Part shown: in pieces, positions 16,375 through 35,499 of the stretch
How the letters are laid out: each line of letters starts with the position of its first letter
How positions within the stretch are numbered: the first letter of the stretch is position 1
Assembly (NCBI GenBank): GCA_002104945.1
Contig: MCFH01000017.1
Coordinates: forward strand, 124,001-188,000
Direction of reading: 5' to 3'
DNA: 64,000 nucleotides
Origin: Piromyces finnis
Lineage: Eukaryota > Neocallimastigomycota > Neocallimastigomycetes > Neocallimastigales > Neocallimastigaceae
Notes under the pieces: model-generated
What the model was told of the DNA's origin: nothing
What the model saw: only the letters and a program-made list of their open reading frames with translations
Databases searched by the model: none
Position numbers and translations under genes: made by a program

Positions 16375-19300
16375 TTAGTTCAAAACAATGGAACCCAGGG
16401 TAGCGGCTTCATTATAATTGTTGTTATTATTATTATTATTACTGTTGTTGTTGCCGCCGTTGTTGCCGTTGTTGTTATCAGGATTACTATCATTTTCATT
16501 GCCTCCATGATCATTCTTGGATAAATTGTCGTTTGTAAGGTTTACACCAACAGGAGTAGAGGAGGAATTTATCATGGTGGAGGTGGTGTTGGTATTTTTC
16601 ACTGAGAAACATAAATTTCGGAGAATATCAATGTATTGGTTATTGTACGGGAAAAAGTTAAGGAAATGGGTAAGTGAATTGATCCATTTACTATTATTAA
16701 CAATTAAAGATTCCCCAAAGGTAGGATAAAAGAATAATGAGGAAAATAAAAGAATGGCAAGTCTAAAGGATTCATCTCCTGAATGTTCTCGAGTACCATA
16801 ATAGATTAATTGATCGACAAGATAGTGATATTTAAAGTAGAGATTAGAGGTATTCACCATGGCATTATTGCTATTGCTGTGATCTTTAAGAGTACTACTC
16901 TTGCTAACTTCAATGTATCGATCAATTTCGCGTAATAATCGTATAATTCTACATTCAAGAACGTTATAGGCTGATTTTTGGACAGAGGAGGATTGGAAAT
17001 CAATAATGTTTCCAAAACTCATTTTTAATACGATCCATACCTTTTCGGTTGGTCGCTTTTTATTATAGATGGTTAAATGCTCTTGTAAATACTTGTCTCT
17101 TCGAATGGAATTAATGTCTCGCATAATGGAATCAATTCTTGGAATAATCTTGAGATTACATACACCACCGCCTGGAATAACATAAACAATGGTTTGATTA
17201 TTGGTACTGGTCTTATTACCATTCGTTTTTGCATTACTGCTAGAATCAACCACTCGGGTTAAATCATGAATAAGATCTTGACTGTCTTCTTCTGCTTGCA
17301 ATTCTTTATCCTTATCACGATTAACGCTAAAGGTTAGGGATTCTTTAGAGAAGAGGGAGGACATGGAGGTGTTCATCGAGGTGTTGGAGGTACTGTCGTT
17401 GATCGATACAATTTCAACGTCAAAGTAAATGGAATCGTTCATAACAATAAATTCTAAATCGTCTACAAATAGATTATGAACGGTGATAATGTTGGAGGTC
17501 ACGGGCTTCATGTTGACATTCCAGGTTTCTTCTTCATTCTTGTTTTGTTGTAGGGCTGGTGCTGTTGTGGCTACCATGCCATCAATAAAACCATAGGAAG
17601 CATTCGCGTTAGATTTCCCTGAATTGATTGGTGAAGAGTTGGCTTCCTTTTTGAAGATCTTGCCCTTAAAGGTAAATTCCTTGATTGGAATATCAATTTG
17701 TGGCATACGTATCGTAGCTTTAAGTGGAATGGTTAATTGATAATCCTTGACTAAGCGACAATTAATATAGATTTCGGCTTCTTCTTTCACAGCAAGGTTC
17801 GATTCTTCTAGGGTTAAAGACTTTTTCACTGGTGCATCCTCTGGTAGATCAGGTCTGAAACGTATGTATACACGAACACTACTTAAGGGTTGAATGGTTA
17901 AAACAGAATACAGTTTCACCGAGGTACGAGATAAGGAGAAAATAACTTCAAAGGAATTATTTTGACTTAAATTAGATTTAATGGTAAATTCAAGAGGGAC
18001 ATTTTCTCTATTAAAGATAACTAAACTTCTTGCTGTGGATTCACGTCCATAGAATAGATTGTCCAATTGGAAACTTGTACTTTCGGCATCCATACCGTTC
18101 AAGTAGACATCAAATACCCTATTACTTTGAACCAGGGCTAAATTGGTTGTTTCTAGTGTTAGGGGTTGATTATTTTGGAACATTTGTAAAGAGGAGGTGG
18201 CTGAGCTAGGATTAATAACACGTTGAAGATTATGTTTTGCGACGATTTCAACATAGACTTTGATGATTTTAAAATCTAATGGATTGTACAAGTTTCGTAT
18301 AATAATATAGGTGGAGTAAACACCACGAACCGCTGAATTAATGTTAATGGTAATGGAATGGGATTCTCGACGAATGGAACTGTTACCATTTAGTCCTGAT
18401 GCTGGTCCGCCAGAAGAGGTTCTAGGGAAATCTAAGACACCTTCATAACGACTTAATATGATCCAACTTTTATCGAGATGATCACAAACGGTAGAAATCT
18501 TATAGGATACTTGTTCAAACGATATGTTTTCCAAAGTAATCTTTTTACTAATTCTTGAAGAACCTAAATCTTGTTGACCAAAGTTTAAAAGATAGAATCG
18601 TTTGACTTCCTTACCAGTAATGGCATCGGTAACCTTTTGACATCCTCTTACCATCATATGGGAATTGTATTTACGAACAGATTCATTGATTTCTTTATTC
18701 ATACCATTAATATTTCCATAGGAATGAGGAATGGTATTACTGATAATTGATCGATCACCAATGGATTGCATAGATGAAACAGAAATGATATCCGATAGCC
18801 ATGTATCATCCTCTTCATCAATATTTGTATTGGAAACTAGATCCTCTTCATTACCATAGATATTTGTAGTCACAGTACTTTTGTTGTCGATATTTTCTTC
18901 AATTTCTTCTAATTCTTCATGGTTATTGTTGTTACTGTTGTTGCTGTTACTGAGGATGTTATTGTTGTTGTTATTATTACTGTTACTGCTGCTTAAAAGT
19001 ACACTAATACTCTCTGTAGTAGGAATATCACCATGAATAGATAATTTTCGTTCATTCATTTCTTCTGATATACTCGTTATCTTCTTATGTTTAAAACCGT
19101 TTCCTTCTTCTGGAGATTGTTGACTAATTTCAATATACTCTTCTTCTTCTTCTTCATCTATATCTATTAAATCATTGACTTCTTCTGGTACAATAACATT
19201 GCTACTCTCTTCAATGATTCCTATATAAACATTTATTGGAGTCTTGCTCAACGAATTAACATCATAGATATGAATTTTGACATCCTCTGAGACCCCTTGA

Positions 19301-22300
19301 ATATTTGATTTAAGCATTTCAATGGTAATAGGTAATCTTCCATTTGGTTCCACAATACCACACATGTTTTCATCGAGTGGACTGAGCTTAAGGACATCCT
19401 TTCTAGACATCAATTCAATTGGGTATTCAATATCAACCTTAAAGTTAAGTGGGAAAACTTTAGATAAATTCGTTATTACAAAGGTTTCGGTTTGAATACG
19501 CATATCCATCTTTTTAATATTCATTGCTTGCTTCTTTTTATTTTGAATGGTGGATACGACATCTTCTTCTGCATCATTTTCGTTATCAGAAAGTTCACTA
19601 TCGGAATAGACATAGCTTCTAAATTCAATACGGTTGTTGGAAATGGAAAAGGTTGGTCCTTCAATAATCTTTCCTTTTAACGGTACACCATCAAGAATTT
19701 GACGATTATTAGGATCATTCAAGATATCCTTATTCTTATCAATAATTTTCTTTAATTGATCAATTAAATAACGATTAGTACTCAAGTATAGTTCATTTTC
19801 AGAGATTTCATTTGTACGACTAATGAGTTTACTCTTTTCATCGGTTGTATTTTCAAGTGGGACATTCTTGCTCTCTTGTTCCTCGACACTTGATAAATTG
19901 GTGTTGGAAAGAGCTGAAATACCTGAGGATTGGTAGGGGAATTCTTTTAATGTTTGATGGGTAATAATCCATAATTTACCAAAGGTAATGCCATCAACAT
20001 TAACAATATTCTTACATTTTTCATTATCTAACTTGGAATCTTCACGGGAATAGGCACGAACCTTAATTTCAATTGAATTATGAGCTGCCAAGGTTAAGGT
20101 TCCGATAACCGGTGAATTTGAAAAACGAGATAATACTTCTATATTAACTAAACTGGCAATTTCATGGGCTAACTTGAAACCTAATTCAAATTTTACATCA
20201 TGATCACTCGTATTCAAAATTGTAAACCAATTATCACATGGTAAGACTTCGGCATTATAAGGATGATATAATGGTGGTAAGAAAAGTTCACCCTTATTCA
20301 AACGTTCATAACGTAATTCAAATTCGGTTAATTCCATCAAGAGCTTTACATTCATGGTATTTTCACTATTGAATTTATTAACAACCTTAATATAATATGT
20401 TCTAAATTCTGCTTTAAAGTCTGGAATATTATGAGGTTTCACCTTGGCTTCAATAACGGCCGATGAAAAGGATGAAATAATCAAATTATTTCCGATTGTT
20501 TCTTTTCTATTGATTAACTCTACGAATTCTGGAAGAATTAATTTTACACATAATGGGGCTACTGAATCATTTTTCAATTCAAAGGATAATGGGACATCAC
20601 GCCATAAATTGGTATGACCAATCTTTCCTATATCAATTTCGGTTTCATTGATATGACCCATAGACATATTGTAATAGGCATTAAGATTAAAAGCCATCAC
20701 ATCCATTTTCAGTTTCTTATCAAATAAAAGAAGAGAACCGCTTAAATCAATACTCTTACCGCTGGTCAAGGCATTTATTTCTTCATTTGATGATAAACGA
20801 GTTGGATTAGGTGCAGATATATATAGATGAACCTTTTGTCCTGGTATTAATTTTATTTCTGGACCACAGTTATTCCAACCATCATCTTTTTGTTGATCTT
20901 CATTCTTTGATGCCTCATCGTGATCATTTTTGTAATAATAGGTATTTAACAATGGATTATACCATTTTATTTGAAGGTCTAGATCTGATCGGGGAACTAA
21001 AACCATCTCATCAAATGAGGTATTTTCAACCAATATGGATTGTTCGTAAATGCCGGCCTCTTCCGAGGGATCATTCTTTTGAAGGTAGGGATAAAGGGCT
21101 CCTTCTTCATTTTTCATAATATTAACATAGACATTATTCCAAAGAATGGTTTGACAGTTTTGAACCTCCTTACTATTTTCTTTATCCACCAAGGTAGGCA
21201 TTAGTTGTGGTAGAGATTTTGACTTTTTATTACTCGTGGTATCACCCTCTGGTACTGTGGTGAATATTTCTTTTTTAGGACTAATTCTATTAATCTTCAA
21301 GTAGTTCTTATTTACAAAGAGACGAATATTAATCTTTGAAACCTGTAAGGCATTATTGACATTTTTCACAACAATATATTCATTGATGAAACCATAGCTC
21401 TTTGGACAGAATCTAAACTTGACCTTTTTCTTATCCTTTGTTGTTAACTTTGATTCCTCAGATTCCGTTGTATTGGATGGTTCTATGATACCTTTTCTTT
21501 CTTCAACAATAATATTATCGCTGGAACACTCAATTTCATATTCAAGAGGAAGAGAGGGTACCAAATTGGTAATATAGAAACTACTATTAAATTCTTGACC
21601 AATTTTTTTACAAAAACCAAAGTTTATCAAGGATTCTGACAACATTAATAAGGATTGACCGATAAACGTGGTAAATTTAACAGTTTGAATTAAGAGTTGG
21701 AACAACTCATCATCATTCTCCTTTTCCTTAATATTAATAGAAAATCTTAAACCACCAATTAAGGTTCTACACAAACTTAAAGAATCTTCCATAATAGTAT
21801 TATCTTCATCTGTCTTATTAATGAGACGATTTATGCCAAGGTTAGGTTGTAAAGCGATGTAAACAACAATTGTTTCACCCTTTTTTATTAAAATATTTTG
21901 AGCCGGTTGCTCTAAACTTTCATTCGTAAATATTAAACATTGTTGAGAAAGATTAGAGGTACAATTAAGGTAGAGATCCTTTTCATAAATATTCTTAACA
22001 TGAAATGGTGTTACTTTAGAGTATTTGTTGGTATAATCTACAAAACAATTTTTCATGTCAAATAAAGCATTCTTGTCCAAATCAGGGAAGGCTAAATAGG
22101 ATTCATTTCTACCGTAAAATTTGAAGGTAACCTTTTTATTTTCACTCTTGTCACTGTCCTCTTTAACAAATATGGTGGCTTCATTTCTTCCATGTTTAAA
22201 TGGTATTAAGGTTAAATCAATTCTTTTGGTTTCATGGCCGTTAATTTCACCAGTAAAAGCGTCCAATTCAAAAATAGAGTCTGTAGGACTATCACTGGAA

Positions 22301-25300
22301 GTTATTTTTTTATCCTTTATCTCTTCTGTAAGGAATAATTTACTATTTCCTTTAGATATGATATATTTGATTGGTTGATCCGAATTATTGGTGAGGGTAA
22401 AGTAGCAATCTTTTTCATCGTTTATTTCAATTTTTCCTAAATCAATAGAGGTCACCTCTACGGCTAAAGTATTAACTACTTCTATAATAGGTTCTGGTTC
22501 TGCAACCAAACATTCCGTAGTTTCTTTAGCACCACTCAAGTATGGCATTGGTGGTAATTTATTATCTTCTGATGGATGAATATCTATGGATTGATTCTTG
22601 ATCATACTACTTTCAGAAATAACAGAAGTTTTATTATTCTCCATAGAATCAATACTATCCTTCGAAATGTTCTGACTGGATTGATTGATATTTAATTGAC
22701 GTTGAAGGCTTGAATCGTTAATTTCTTTAAGATCTTTTTTCAATACTTCGGTTAAGTATAAACTCTTGTCGAAATAAAGATTTGCGGTGAAGGGTAATTT
22801 CTTCAATGTATCATTATTTCTATGTTCAATAATCATAAAGTTACCGGTAATTTCTTCAATAGTACCTTTTGGAATAAGATCAAGTCTTTCATGAAATTCA
22901 GATTTCAATTTTGGGAATATTTTAATGGTAATGTTTTTTATTTCTTGTGGTTCAATTGGGAATATAAATGAAGTTTTTGTTCTTTTATACTTTGAAATAG
23001 CACTTGTTGAGGTACTTGAAGCTATAGATCCTTTGACTTGAACAGAATTCGTAGCTTTTTTTGCTGTACCCTTACCATCATTTTCACTTTCACCTTCTTC
23101 CGTTTTAACCTCTGGTTCCTTTTTTTGTTCTTCGTTTTCTACCTTTTCATCATATTTATTTTCTTCTTTTTTACCACTTTTTAATCGTTCAATCTTTATT
23201 TGCATTTTCTTTACTTTATCCTTTCTACCCTTTCGCTTTGCAATTTTTAACTTTTGTTCTAGATGTTCAAGCTCTTCTTCCATTTCCTTGGTAAGAATAA
23301 CAGGTTTGTTTCTTTTGTCTAATCTATCTGTTTCGTATAATTCATCTTCATCTTCAAATTCAAATTCTAATTTATAATTTTGTGATTTTACATCCTCTGG
23401 TTCAATGTAACATATTTCAAGATAACGTCTTTGTTTATTACAAGTACTTTTAATAATAACATTTTGGATGTTGAAACAAAGCTCGTTAATAACACAATTG
23501 CCAAAATCTAACTTTGAGGTTTCCAACGAGAAATTTGAAGTCTTCTTAATATTTGCTTTAACCGATAAAATTTGATTATTTTCCCGATCATTAATATTTT
23601 CAACAATTAACTTTTCATGGAATTGACCATGTAAACTTGGTTCAAAAACAAAGGAAACCTCCCTAGTACTATAACCACTAACAATACCCATTCTTCCTTT
23701 ATTGAAAACTAAATCACTAGAAGCAATAGAGCCAGATTTTTTAATATTATAAAGAAGACTTGCTTCTGAACGATTATGAATGATAATAGTTTTGGTTTTT
23801 GAATCACCCTTTGATAGCATACCAAAATTAATATTCTTTTGACCTAAATCCATCACTGAACGACATAAAGAAAATCTTATCATGAGTTCTCTAACAGGTA
23901 TATTTTTTGTATCGGCCTTCAATAAGGTTTCAAATTGAGGTCTTGGAATTTCTCTATCAAAATTTTCTAATTTAATAAATATCTTTGCATCTTGCTTTCT
24001 TGGTTTACGTTGAATAAACGGCTTATTCTGACTGGATGGTATATATATTAATATAATTCTTTTCTCTGATTGTGATGGTATTTCGATGGTTTGAACAGGA
24101 TTTAAATAATTTGAATTTAATATATAGTCTAATTCATTTCTTAATACTATTCGGGATTGAACAAATTCAGCTTCCATGGATAATTTTGGTAATACTGGGG
24201 TTAAATTATAATTATTCGATTCATATTGATTAATTAAATTGTTAAACCTTGTCCTTATGTCATCTGATATATATTCATTAGAATCATTTATATTTGAATG
24301 CTTTGATGAGTTGTTATGATTTCCATAATTTTGTTCATTTCCTGAAAATTCATTATCATAAGTAGAATGGGGATCCTTGCTATCATCAATTTTTGAATTT
24401 ACTTTTAAAAGAAAAATAAAAAATAATTAAAAAATATTTTTATACAATTTTTATATTATGATATTTATTATTTATAATATTGGAATTATTTTCATATTTT
24501 TCAAGATACGAGCAAACTCTTTAATTTTTACTAAATTATTAAAAAGATATATACAGATAAATTTATTGATTAGCTACTTACAGTTTAATGAAGATATTGT
24601 TCTGTTATGACGGTTATAATGATGGTTATTTAATTTTTCATTAATACGCTCTATTTCACTTCCACTATCTGTTGTATCCTTTAATGAATGGATTTTTTCT
24701 AAAATTTTATTAGATTTTTTACTTCCTACTACAAAGAAATCATCATAGTCTTTTAACTTGTTTCTATTTTTCTTTACTTTCTTTGATCTTTTGGATTGAC
24801 CTACTGGTAAATAATCACTTTTTGAAACCTTTAATTCTGTTAGATTCTTAAACGACAAAGAATCCATATTTGATTTTGATTTATTTCTAGAACCAGATCT
24901 TGATCTTGATTTTGATTTTGATGAATGTCTATTCTTTCTCATAACATCTCGTTCATATGATTCCAATGAGGTAATACTTAAGCTTCGTGCTGACGAAGTG
25001 GATGAGGTGGAAGAACATTGTCTATTGTGATGTTTATGATTCTTGGATGAAGATTTTATAATTTTTTTATTAGACTTACTATGTGGATTAGTATCATCAT
25101 TACCGCTTTTATTATCGTCTGTTCCTCCATTAATTAAATCTGTAGTATGAATTAGGGATAAGCTATTGCCATTGATGGAGTTATTCATAGCACTAAGGTT
25201 ATTCGGATTACTACTGCTGGGACTAAGTGTATTGGGTAGTGTCGCTAAATCAAGATAATCATTTCTGGAAAATAAAGGTGAATCTTCTGAATATTTACCT

Positions 25301-28092
25301 TTGTAAAACAATTCATTATGTTGACGATCATTTGGGGTGATGCGTATTGATTTAGATTGTAATTTATGAATACCTCTTCGTTTATCTGCCATATTCTCTA
25401 AAATTTTCTTTCTTCGTTCGGTGGTGATGACCGCTTCTGTTTTATGTTGGGTCATTTTCATTATTTCTTTATTTTCAGTGTAAATACCAATTTCGCTCAA
25501 AGAAGCTGTTAATTGTAAGGTCAATGGCTTTTTTGAGATATTACTTATACTAAATGTACGAATAGCAGGTGAATTTAAAATGACATCACCTAAATCAATA
25601 AAATTGGTTGAATTGGAAGTAATAATTCTATAGAATAATGAATGAAAAGTAACACCATGTTTATCGATATTTGTAGATTGAATTTCGATATTTTGATTAT
25701 TACTTTTATTTAAATGGTTCACTACAGTGATTTGTTTTCGATAGTCAGGATTTACTTTTCGGGGGTATATATCTATTTTTACTTCCAAGGATTGTCGTGG
25801 TGGGATTTCATACGGTCCTCGAATACAATTTAATACTTTTGATATGAAACGAGGTTCTACCTTTGCTGAAAGGTCAGAACGATTATAAATTTTAATAGGA
25901 AGTGATCTTAACGTACCAACATTTGTATCTCCAAAGTTTACAACCTTTGGAAGAACTTCAATAAAGGATGTACAACTTCTAGCTCTACAAGTAATTTTTT
26001 TCTTTTCTTTTTGTTGCATTTTAGAAGAAGAATAATGAATAATAATTTTAAAGGTTTCCTTTGTTAAACGACCTGCACTATAATTTGCTGTTAATTCTTT
26101 TTGTTCTGGACGATAATAAACCAAAACAGTTTTTTCATTTCTTGGTTTTAAAATAATGTCTTCGGTTTGCATATAATCATTACTCTTTTCACCTTCATCA
26201 TTCTCATTATACAAATCCTTATCATATATTGAACTTAACGTTGTTCGTCTTTCCTCATTAATTTTTTCAGTCCATTTTACATAATCCAGTACATTAGATT
26301 GACTTCTTTTTTCGCTTCTTATTAAGGAAGTATTATTTGAATTGTTATTACCATCTATCACTGGAGAAGACACTCTTGAATTTATTTCGCTGGGTTGAAG
26401 AGAGTATTCATTCATACTTTGGTTGGTGTATAAACCTAATCCGGTTACATTAATAGAATTGGTACTACTATTATCCATATAATTTGTTGTTATTGTTGGT
26501 GATACTATGGTGGATGACATAGGTGAGTTTGGTATATCGTTACTTAAATTGGAAAACTTATTTAGCTCACTTAATGTCGATCGACTACTTAAAAAGGAAT
26601 CCTCTCTTGAAGGAGGAGGATAAGGTTTAACAGAAAAATTTTCTTTGTTTTCACTGTTCATATCATCAATTTTTATTTTAAATTTAACATCAGCGTCTAC
26701 ACCTTGGAAGTTAATATCTAATGGAACATCGGAAACATTACGTAAGATGATTTGTTGTTTAGTCCATACACCAGCACAACAATCACCAAAATCAAGAATA
26801 TTGCCACTACTAACAACGAGGGATTCTTCACGTTTGACAGCTCTTACAACAGAGGTAATTTTAGTTTCTTCGACATTATTCATATCGTTTGCATTTTCAA
26901 TTTGAAAATCGTAAGAAAATTCACCGATTTCCTGTGGACGGAATTTAACACGAATTCTTAAATGGGCAAAGGCTGAAAGTGGTTTACAATCCAATTCTTC
27001 ACCAGTATCATAATTATAGAATGTTAACCAATTAACATGACTATTACCCAGTGTATCTGTAATGTTCATAATCCAGTATAAATCAATTTCTGATCTATTC
27101 CAGAGAGTAAAATCTTTAAAATAAGTTCCACCTAGAACACAGTCATCAAAAGAAATACCAGTTTCACCTATATCAATCCATAAAACAGACTTACAAACTT
27201 TTGATCTAAATTTTAAAGTTATTTGTTGATCTGAGGGTATATTAGATGTTACATTATTGATCTCTTCTAATAATGATTCATTGTTGTTGATATCACCGTC
27301 TGTTGTATTATTATTTTCATTTTCTGTGATATTTCCACTATTAATTGAAATTTCTTCTATATTTGAATCCTTGTTTTTATCAGCTATAGTTATTGGTAAA
27401 TCAATATGTTGTTTTTGTAATATGGTGTCCAATCTATAGGCTATAAAAAATAATAATCCATTAATTTCAAAAAAATTGTAATTGGCATCCTCATCGTTAT
27501 ATGTGTTTAAAAAAGCGTCACTTCCATCATTTTTTAAAATATCCATATTTTGCATATTTATTTTTTCTTTATTTTCTGGTAAAAATTCTACAATAACAGG
27601 TACTGTTTGACCTGGTTCAATTTGAACTTCATCAATTTGACCTACATAATTAAAAAGTTGATTAAATTGTTTATTATACACTGCATTGGCCGTAGTATGA
27701 TTCATATTATTTAAAAGTGAGGTTGAGTAGGTACTTTCTTTTATTTTTAATTCATAGTTATGCCCTATTGATTCATTATCAGAATAGCTATTTATTGGTG
27801 AAAAAAGAGATATATTTGAACCGTAGGGTTCTGGTGTACTATTACTCTGATCATTTAAAACACTATTTAAAAATTCATTTTCATTCTCCAAATTATCATT
27901 ATTTAATTGAAAAGAAATTTGATTTCCTAAATTTGAACGTAGCTTTACTAAAATTGGATATGGTGCAATATTTTTAATATTTATTCTTTTCAATGCATGT
28001 AAATCATTCAAATAAACATTTTCTAATATAAATTTTGTATTTACATCTACCAATTCAATCAATGATTGTTCTGAGTTTTCTGCTGTTGCCAT
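16375..28092 (-). CDS. Giant ASH/MSP-type Ig-repeat protein, 3845 residues (two exons)
   Basis: Exon 1 is 28092-24582 and exon 2 is 24401-16375. The 178-nt intron (GTAAGT...TTTTAAAAG) joins AAC-T|TA-AAT, fusing two long open frames into one. Repeated modules have the ASH/PapD-like pattern of a beta strand ending in DFG, DLG or NFG, then a Gly turn and an N-R/S-S strand. Examples begin near residues 302 (WIDIGETG), 432 (LDFGDCCAG), 717 (VNFGDTNVG), 831, 1351 (INFGMLSKG), 1468, 1820, 2095, 2425 and 3106. A Ser/Arg-rich basic stretch sits near 1050 and a charged coiled coil near 1541-1584. Asn-rich linkers lie near 2970 and at the C-terminus, with a helical block near 3700-3800. ASH domains are typical of ciliary, basal-body and centrosomal proteins such as Hydin, CFAP47 and CFAP65. 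A flagellar role is inference; I cannot assign an orthologue. The start is the first ATG of exon 1. Confidence 0.9.
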
Positions 28093-30226
28093 ATTTTGAA
28101 TATTATAGTTTTAAATTAAACGAAACCGACTTTTTATATAAATAAAGTAAATAAATAATAGATTATAATATATCAAAGGCTATTTTATTATATTATAATT
28201 AATATAAAATAAGTCAATTAATTTTCTATATATTATAATGAATATAAAAAAATATGTATATATATAAGAGATGGTTGATATGTTGAACTATTTAAATATA
28301 AATAATTAAATATTCTACAATGATATTATCAATGAATTTTTCATTTGATTGCCATAACAGAATTTAATTTATAAAAGTACAATAATCAACTAGTACTTAT
28401 TTTTAATTTGAATTATTTTTTTTTATTTTCTAAATTAGCATTTTGCTTTACTTTATTTATTGTTTTATGTTTTTTTTTTGTATTTATTATTATTGTTGTT
28501 ATTTAACACGCTTAACATCCCAACTTTTTTTGAATTGAATAAAATTTAATTTATATATATACATTATTTGTAACAAATTCTTTTATATATATATACTATA
28601 GATGGATAATCCTTTTTATATTGAATTTTTATTTTGAATTATAATTCATCTACATCCACTCAAAAAATTATCTGTGTTTATTAATACTAGGTTTTTTTTT
28701 TTTTTTTTTTACTGTTTGAGAATAAAAATCTATAATTGAATCAATTACTTATTAATTAAAGATGAAAAAAAAAAAGGATGAAATTTGATTTACCTTTTAC
28801 TAATTAATAATGTAAATATAAAAAAAAAAAGTTTGATTTTCCCGTTTCTGTAAAATTTATTACTGTTTTCTTTTCTTACTTTAATAAATATAATGATATT
28901 ATATTTAATAAACTAAAAAATCGTATCCTTACTAAAATAAAATAAATAAAATTAAATATTTTTAATTTATCATTCTGAATTTTTTTTTTTTTTTTTTATT
29001 TTTTTATTTTTTTTTCTTAGTATTTATTATTTTAAAATATAATAATCGTTGATTGATTTTGTTTGTTTTTTTTTTTGTTTTTTTTTTTGTTTTTTTGTTT
29101 TTTACTTTTCTCTTTGTTTAAATGTTTTAAATATTTTGTATTTATTCTATCTTTAAATCTTTTTGTTAAAATTATATAAATTTAAAAAGAAATTTATTTA
29201 AAAAATATATAAATTTAAATGTAATATTTCTTTATTGTAAAAAATAAAAAATATTATATTCTATATATTTTTTATTAATAATCTCTAATGAAAAAAAAAA
29301 AAAGTAAATCGGTTGATGAATTGGTTTTTATTATTATTCTTTATCTTTTTTTTTTTTTTTCTGCCTTGAATGGCCTAGGTAAAAGAAAAAAAAATATTTA
29401 TTATTATTATATTTTATTATAATTTTTCCCTAAAAAACATGTGTAATAAAAAAAAAAAAAAAAAAAAAACCAAACTTTTTTCCAATAAATTTTTAATTAA
29501 TTCTTGAAATTTTTTTTAATTAAAAAAAAACATTTACATTATAATACATTAAGCAATAATGTAGCAAGAATGTATACATTAATGGTGATAAAAGATAACA
29601 GATAATAATTAATAAAAAAAAGACCCATTTAAGAATTCTTAAGATTATTACTATTCTTTTATAGTATTACTATAATAATTTTATGATATTTTGTGTTGTA
29701 TTGCACATTTCTTTTTTATCTAAATAATTAATTGCCTTGATAGAAATCATGTTAAAAAAAAAATCCTTTTATCACTATCATTAAATAAAAAAAAAAGAAT
29801 TCCTTTTTTTTCCCTTACTTCATTGTCCCTAACGATTTTCTTGGGTAAAAGGTCAAAATTAGATAATAAATACATTATGTATACATTATGTAGGAATAAG
29901 GAAATGACTTAACAAAGAAAAAAAAGATGTCACATGAATAACTTCTTATCCTTTGTTCATATATTATCAATTAATTTATTGCAATATATTGATGTATATT
30001 CCATTATAAAATAAATCAAAAATTATATTCGTTTTAAATATATTACAATATATTGAATTTATATTAATTAAATTCATATTTCCATTAAATTTAAATTAAA
30101 TTTTATTAGTAAAAATGAGGAAATGATTGTGTCATTATTTATTTGTTATTCATTTATTCCAAAAAAAATTTTAACAAATAATATTAATTAAAAAAAATTT
30201 TAATACTAATTTTTAAAAAAGTATCC

Positions 30227-30257
<31 letters not shown>

Positions 30258-31057
30258 GTTTTTTTTTGTTTTTTTTTTTTTTAATCGATTTTATAATAAA
30301 AAAAAAAAAAAGATTGTTCATTGAACCAATTTATTCATGGGAATGGGAACATTCCTTTATTTTATTATTATAAAAAAATAGCAACATTATATTTGTAAAT
30401 ATTAGCTTTTTTTAAATTATTAATAAAAAAAAAACATATAGCAACAAATTATTCTTTTATTATCAAATTTTAAAAATTGAGATTATAACGAAAAAAAAAA
30501 AAAAAAAAAGCTTATTACTATTTATTACCTATAAAAGCTTAACATTCATTATTATCGATAACATCTTGAAAATCTTGAACATATAAAAAAGAAGTCTATA
30601 TTGTTTTTTATTTAAAATATCAAACATTTTAATAATCAAAATTATAATCAAGTTACATCAAAATTCTGTTGAAAGACAATCATTGCTTTAAATCGATTTA
30701 AAATTAAATATATATAAAAAGTACTTTTTTTTTATTATTATTATTTATTAAAAGAAAGAATATATATAATTTTTACTATAATTATTAAATATAACCGATA
30801 ATTTCTATTCAATTCTTTAAAATTCAATTTTTTAATATCAAAAGGTTTTTTTTTATTTCAATTAAAAAATAATTATCAAAAAAATTTCAATGCTATATTC
30901 AAACAATCACAATATAAATAGAAACTAAGTAGTAGTATTTAAGCCAAAATTTAAAAAAAATAAAGGAAATTCAAAAAAAAATATAATTATAAAAAAAAAA
31001 AAAAATCAATTTCCTTCGTCAATCCATAATTATTATTTTTTAAAAATAAGAAATACA
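28093..31057. other. Divergent intergenic region, no gene seen
   Basis: About 3 kb between the start of the giant ASH gene (-) and the Wee1-like gene (+). It must hold both promoters, but no individual element stands out. The content is T runs, A runs and short ATT repeats (for example about 30235-30256). Confidence 0.7.
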
Positions 31058-34678
<3,621 letters not shown>

Positions 34679-35461
34679 TACCGAAATCAAAACCAAAATC
34701 AAATAATAATATTAAAAAAAGAAACTTTTCCCTCTCAATTTCATATTTCAAACGATAATTAATTTATGAATGCGTTGTATTCGATATACATATTTTCTAT
34801 CCTAATCAATGTCAACACACACACACGCATACACATTATAACCTATATATGGGAATGATAAAAAAGTTTTTAAAAAAAAAAATTTTTTTTTTTTTTTTAC
34901 TATTATTTAACTTGATTTTATCGTTTTTTCTTTTTAGAAAAAAAAAATAAAAATAAAAAAATTATAATATTTTAAAGTGAAATTTTTAATCTATAATTTG
35001 TATAAAAGAAACCAACCAGTCTATCTCATAACCATCATATTAATAATAATAAATAAATATATATATATATATATATAAAAGAAAAGAATTATAAAATTTA
35101 AATTATATTATCGAATATTATCTAATTTATTTGTTTTTTTTTTTTTTTTTTTTTTTTTTATATAGAATCCAATTGGTATATTAAAGGTTATTATGAACTA
35201 GGGTTAAAATGGTTGATGAATTGATTTCCTTTTTTAAAAAAAAAATTCTTTTTAAATGTTATATATTTACACTATTATAAATGAATTTGTTATTAGAAAT
35301 AGGGAAGATGATATATATATGAAATCAATAGTTAACTCTCTATTTTATTATTCTATTGGTTTGTTTCCAACAAAGTAAAAATAGGTATTATGGATGTGCC
35401 CGATAAAACTTTTAGTTAATATTGATAGTAATTTGTATGTCGGGCCAATATGAGTAAACAA

Positions 35462-35499
<38 letters not shown>

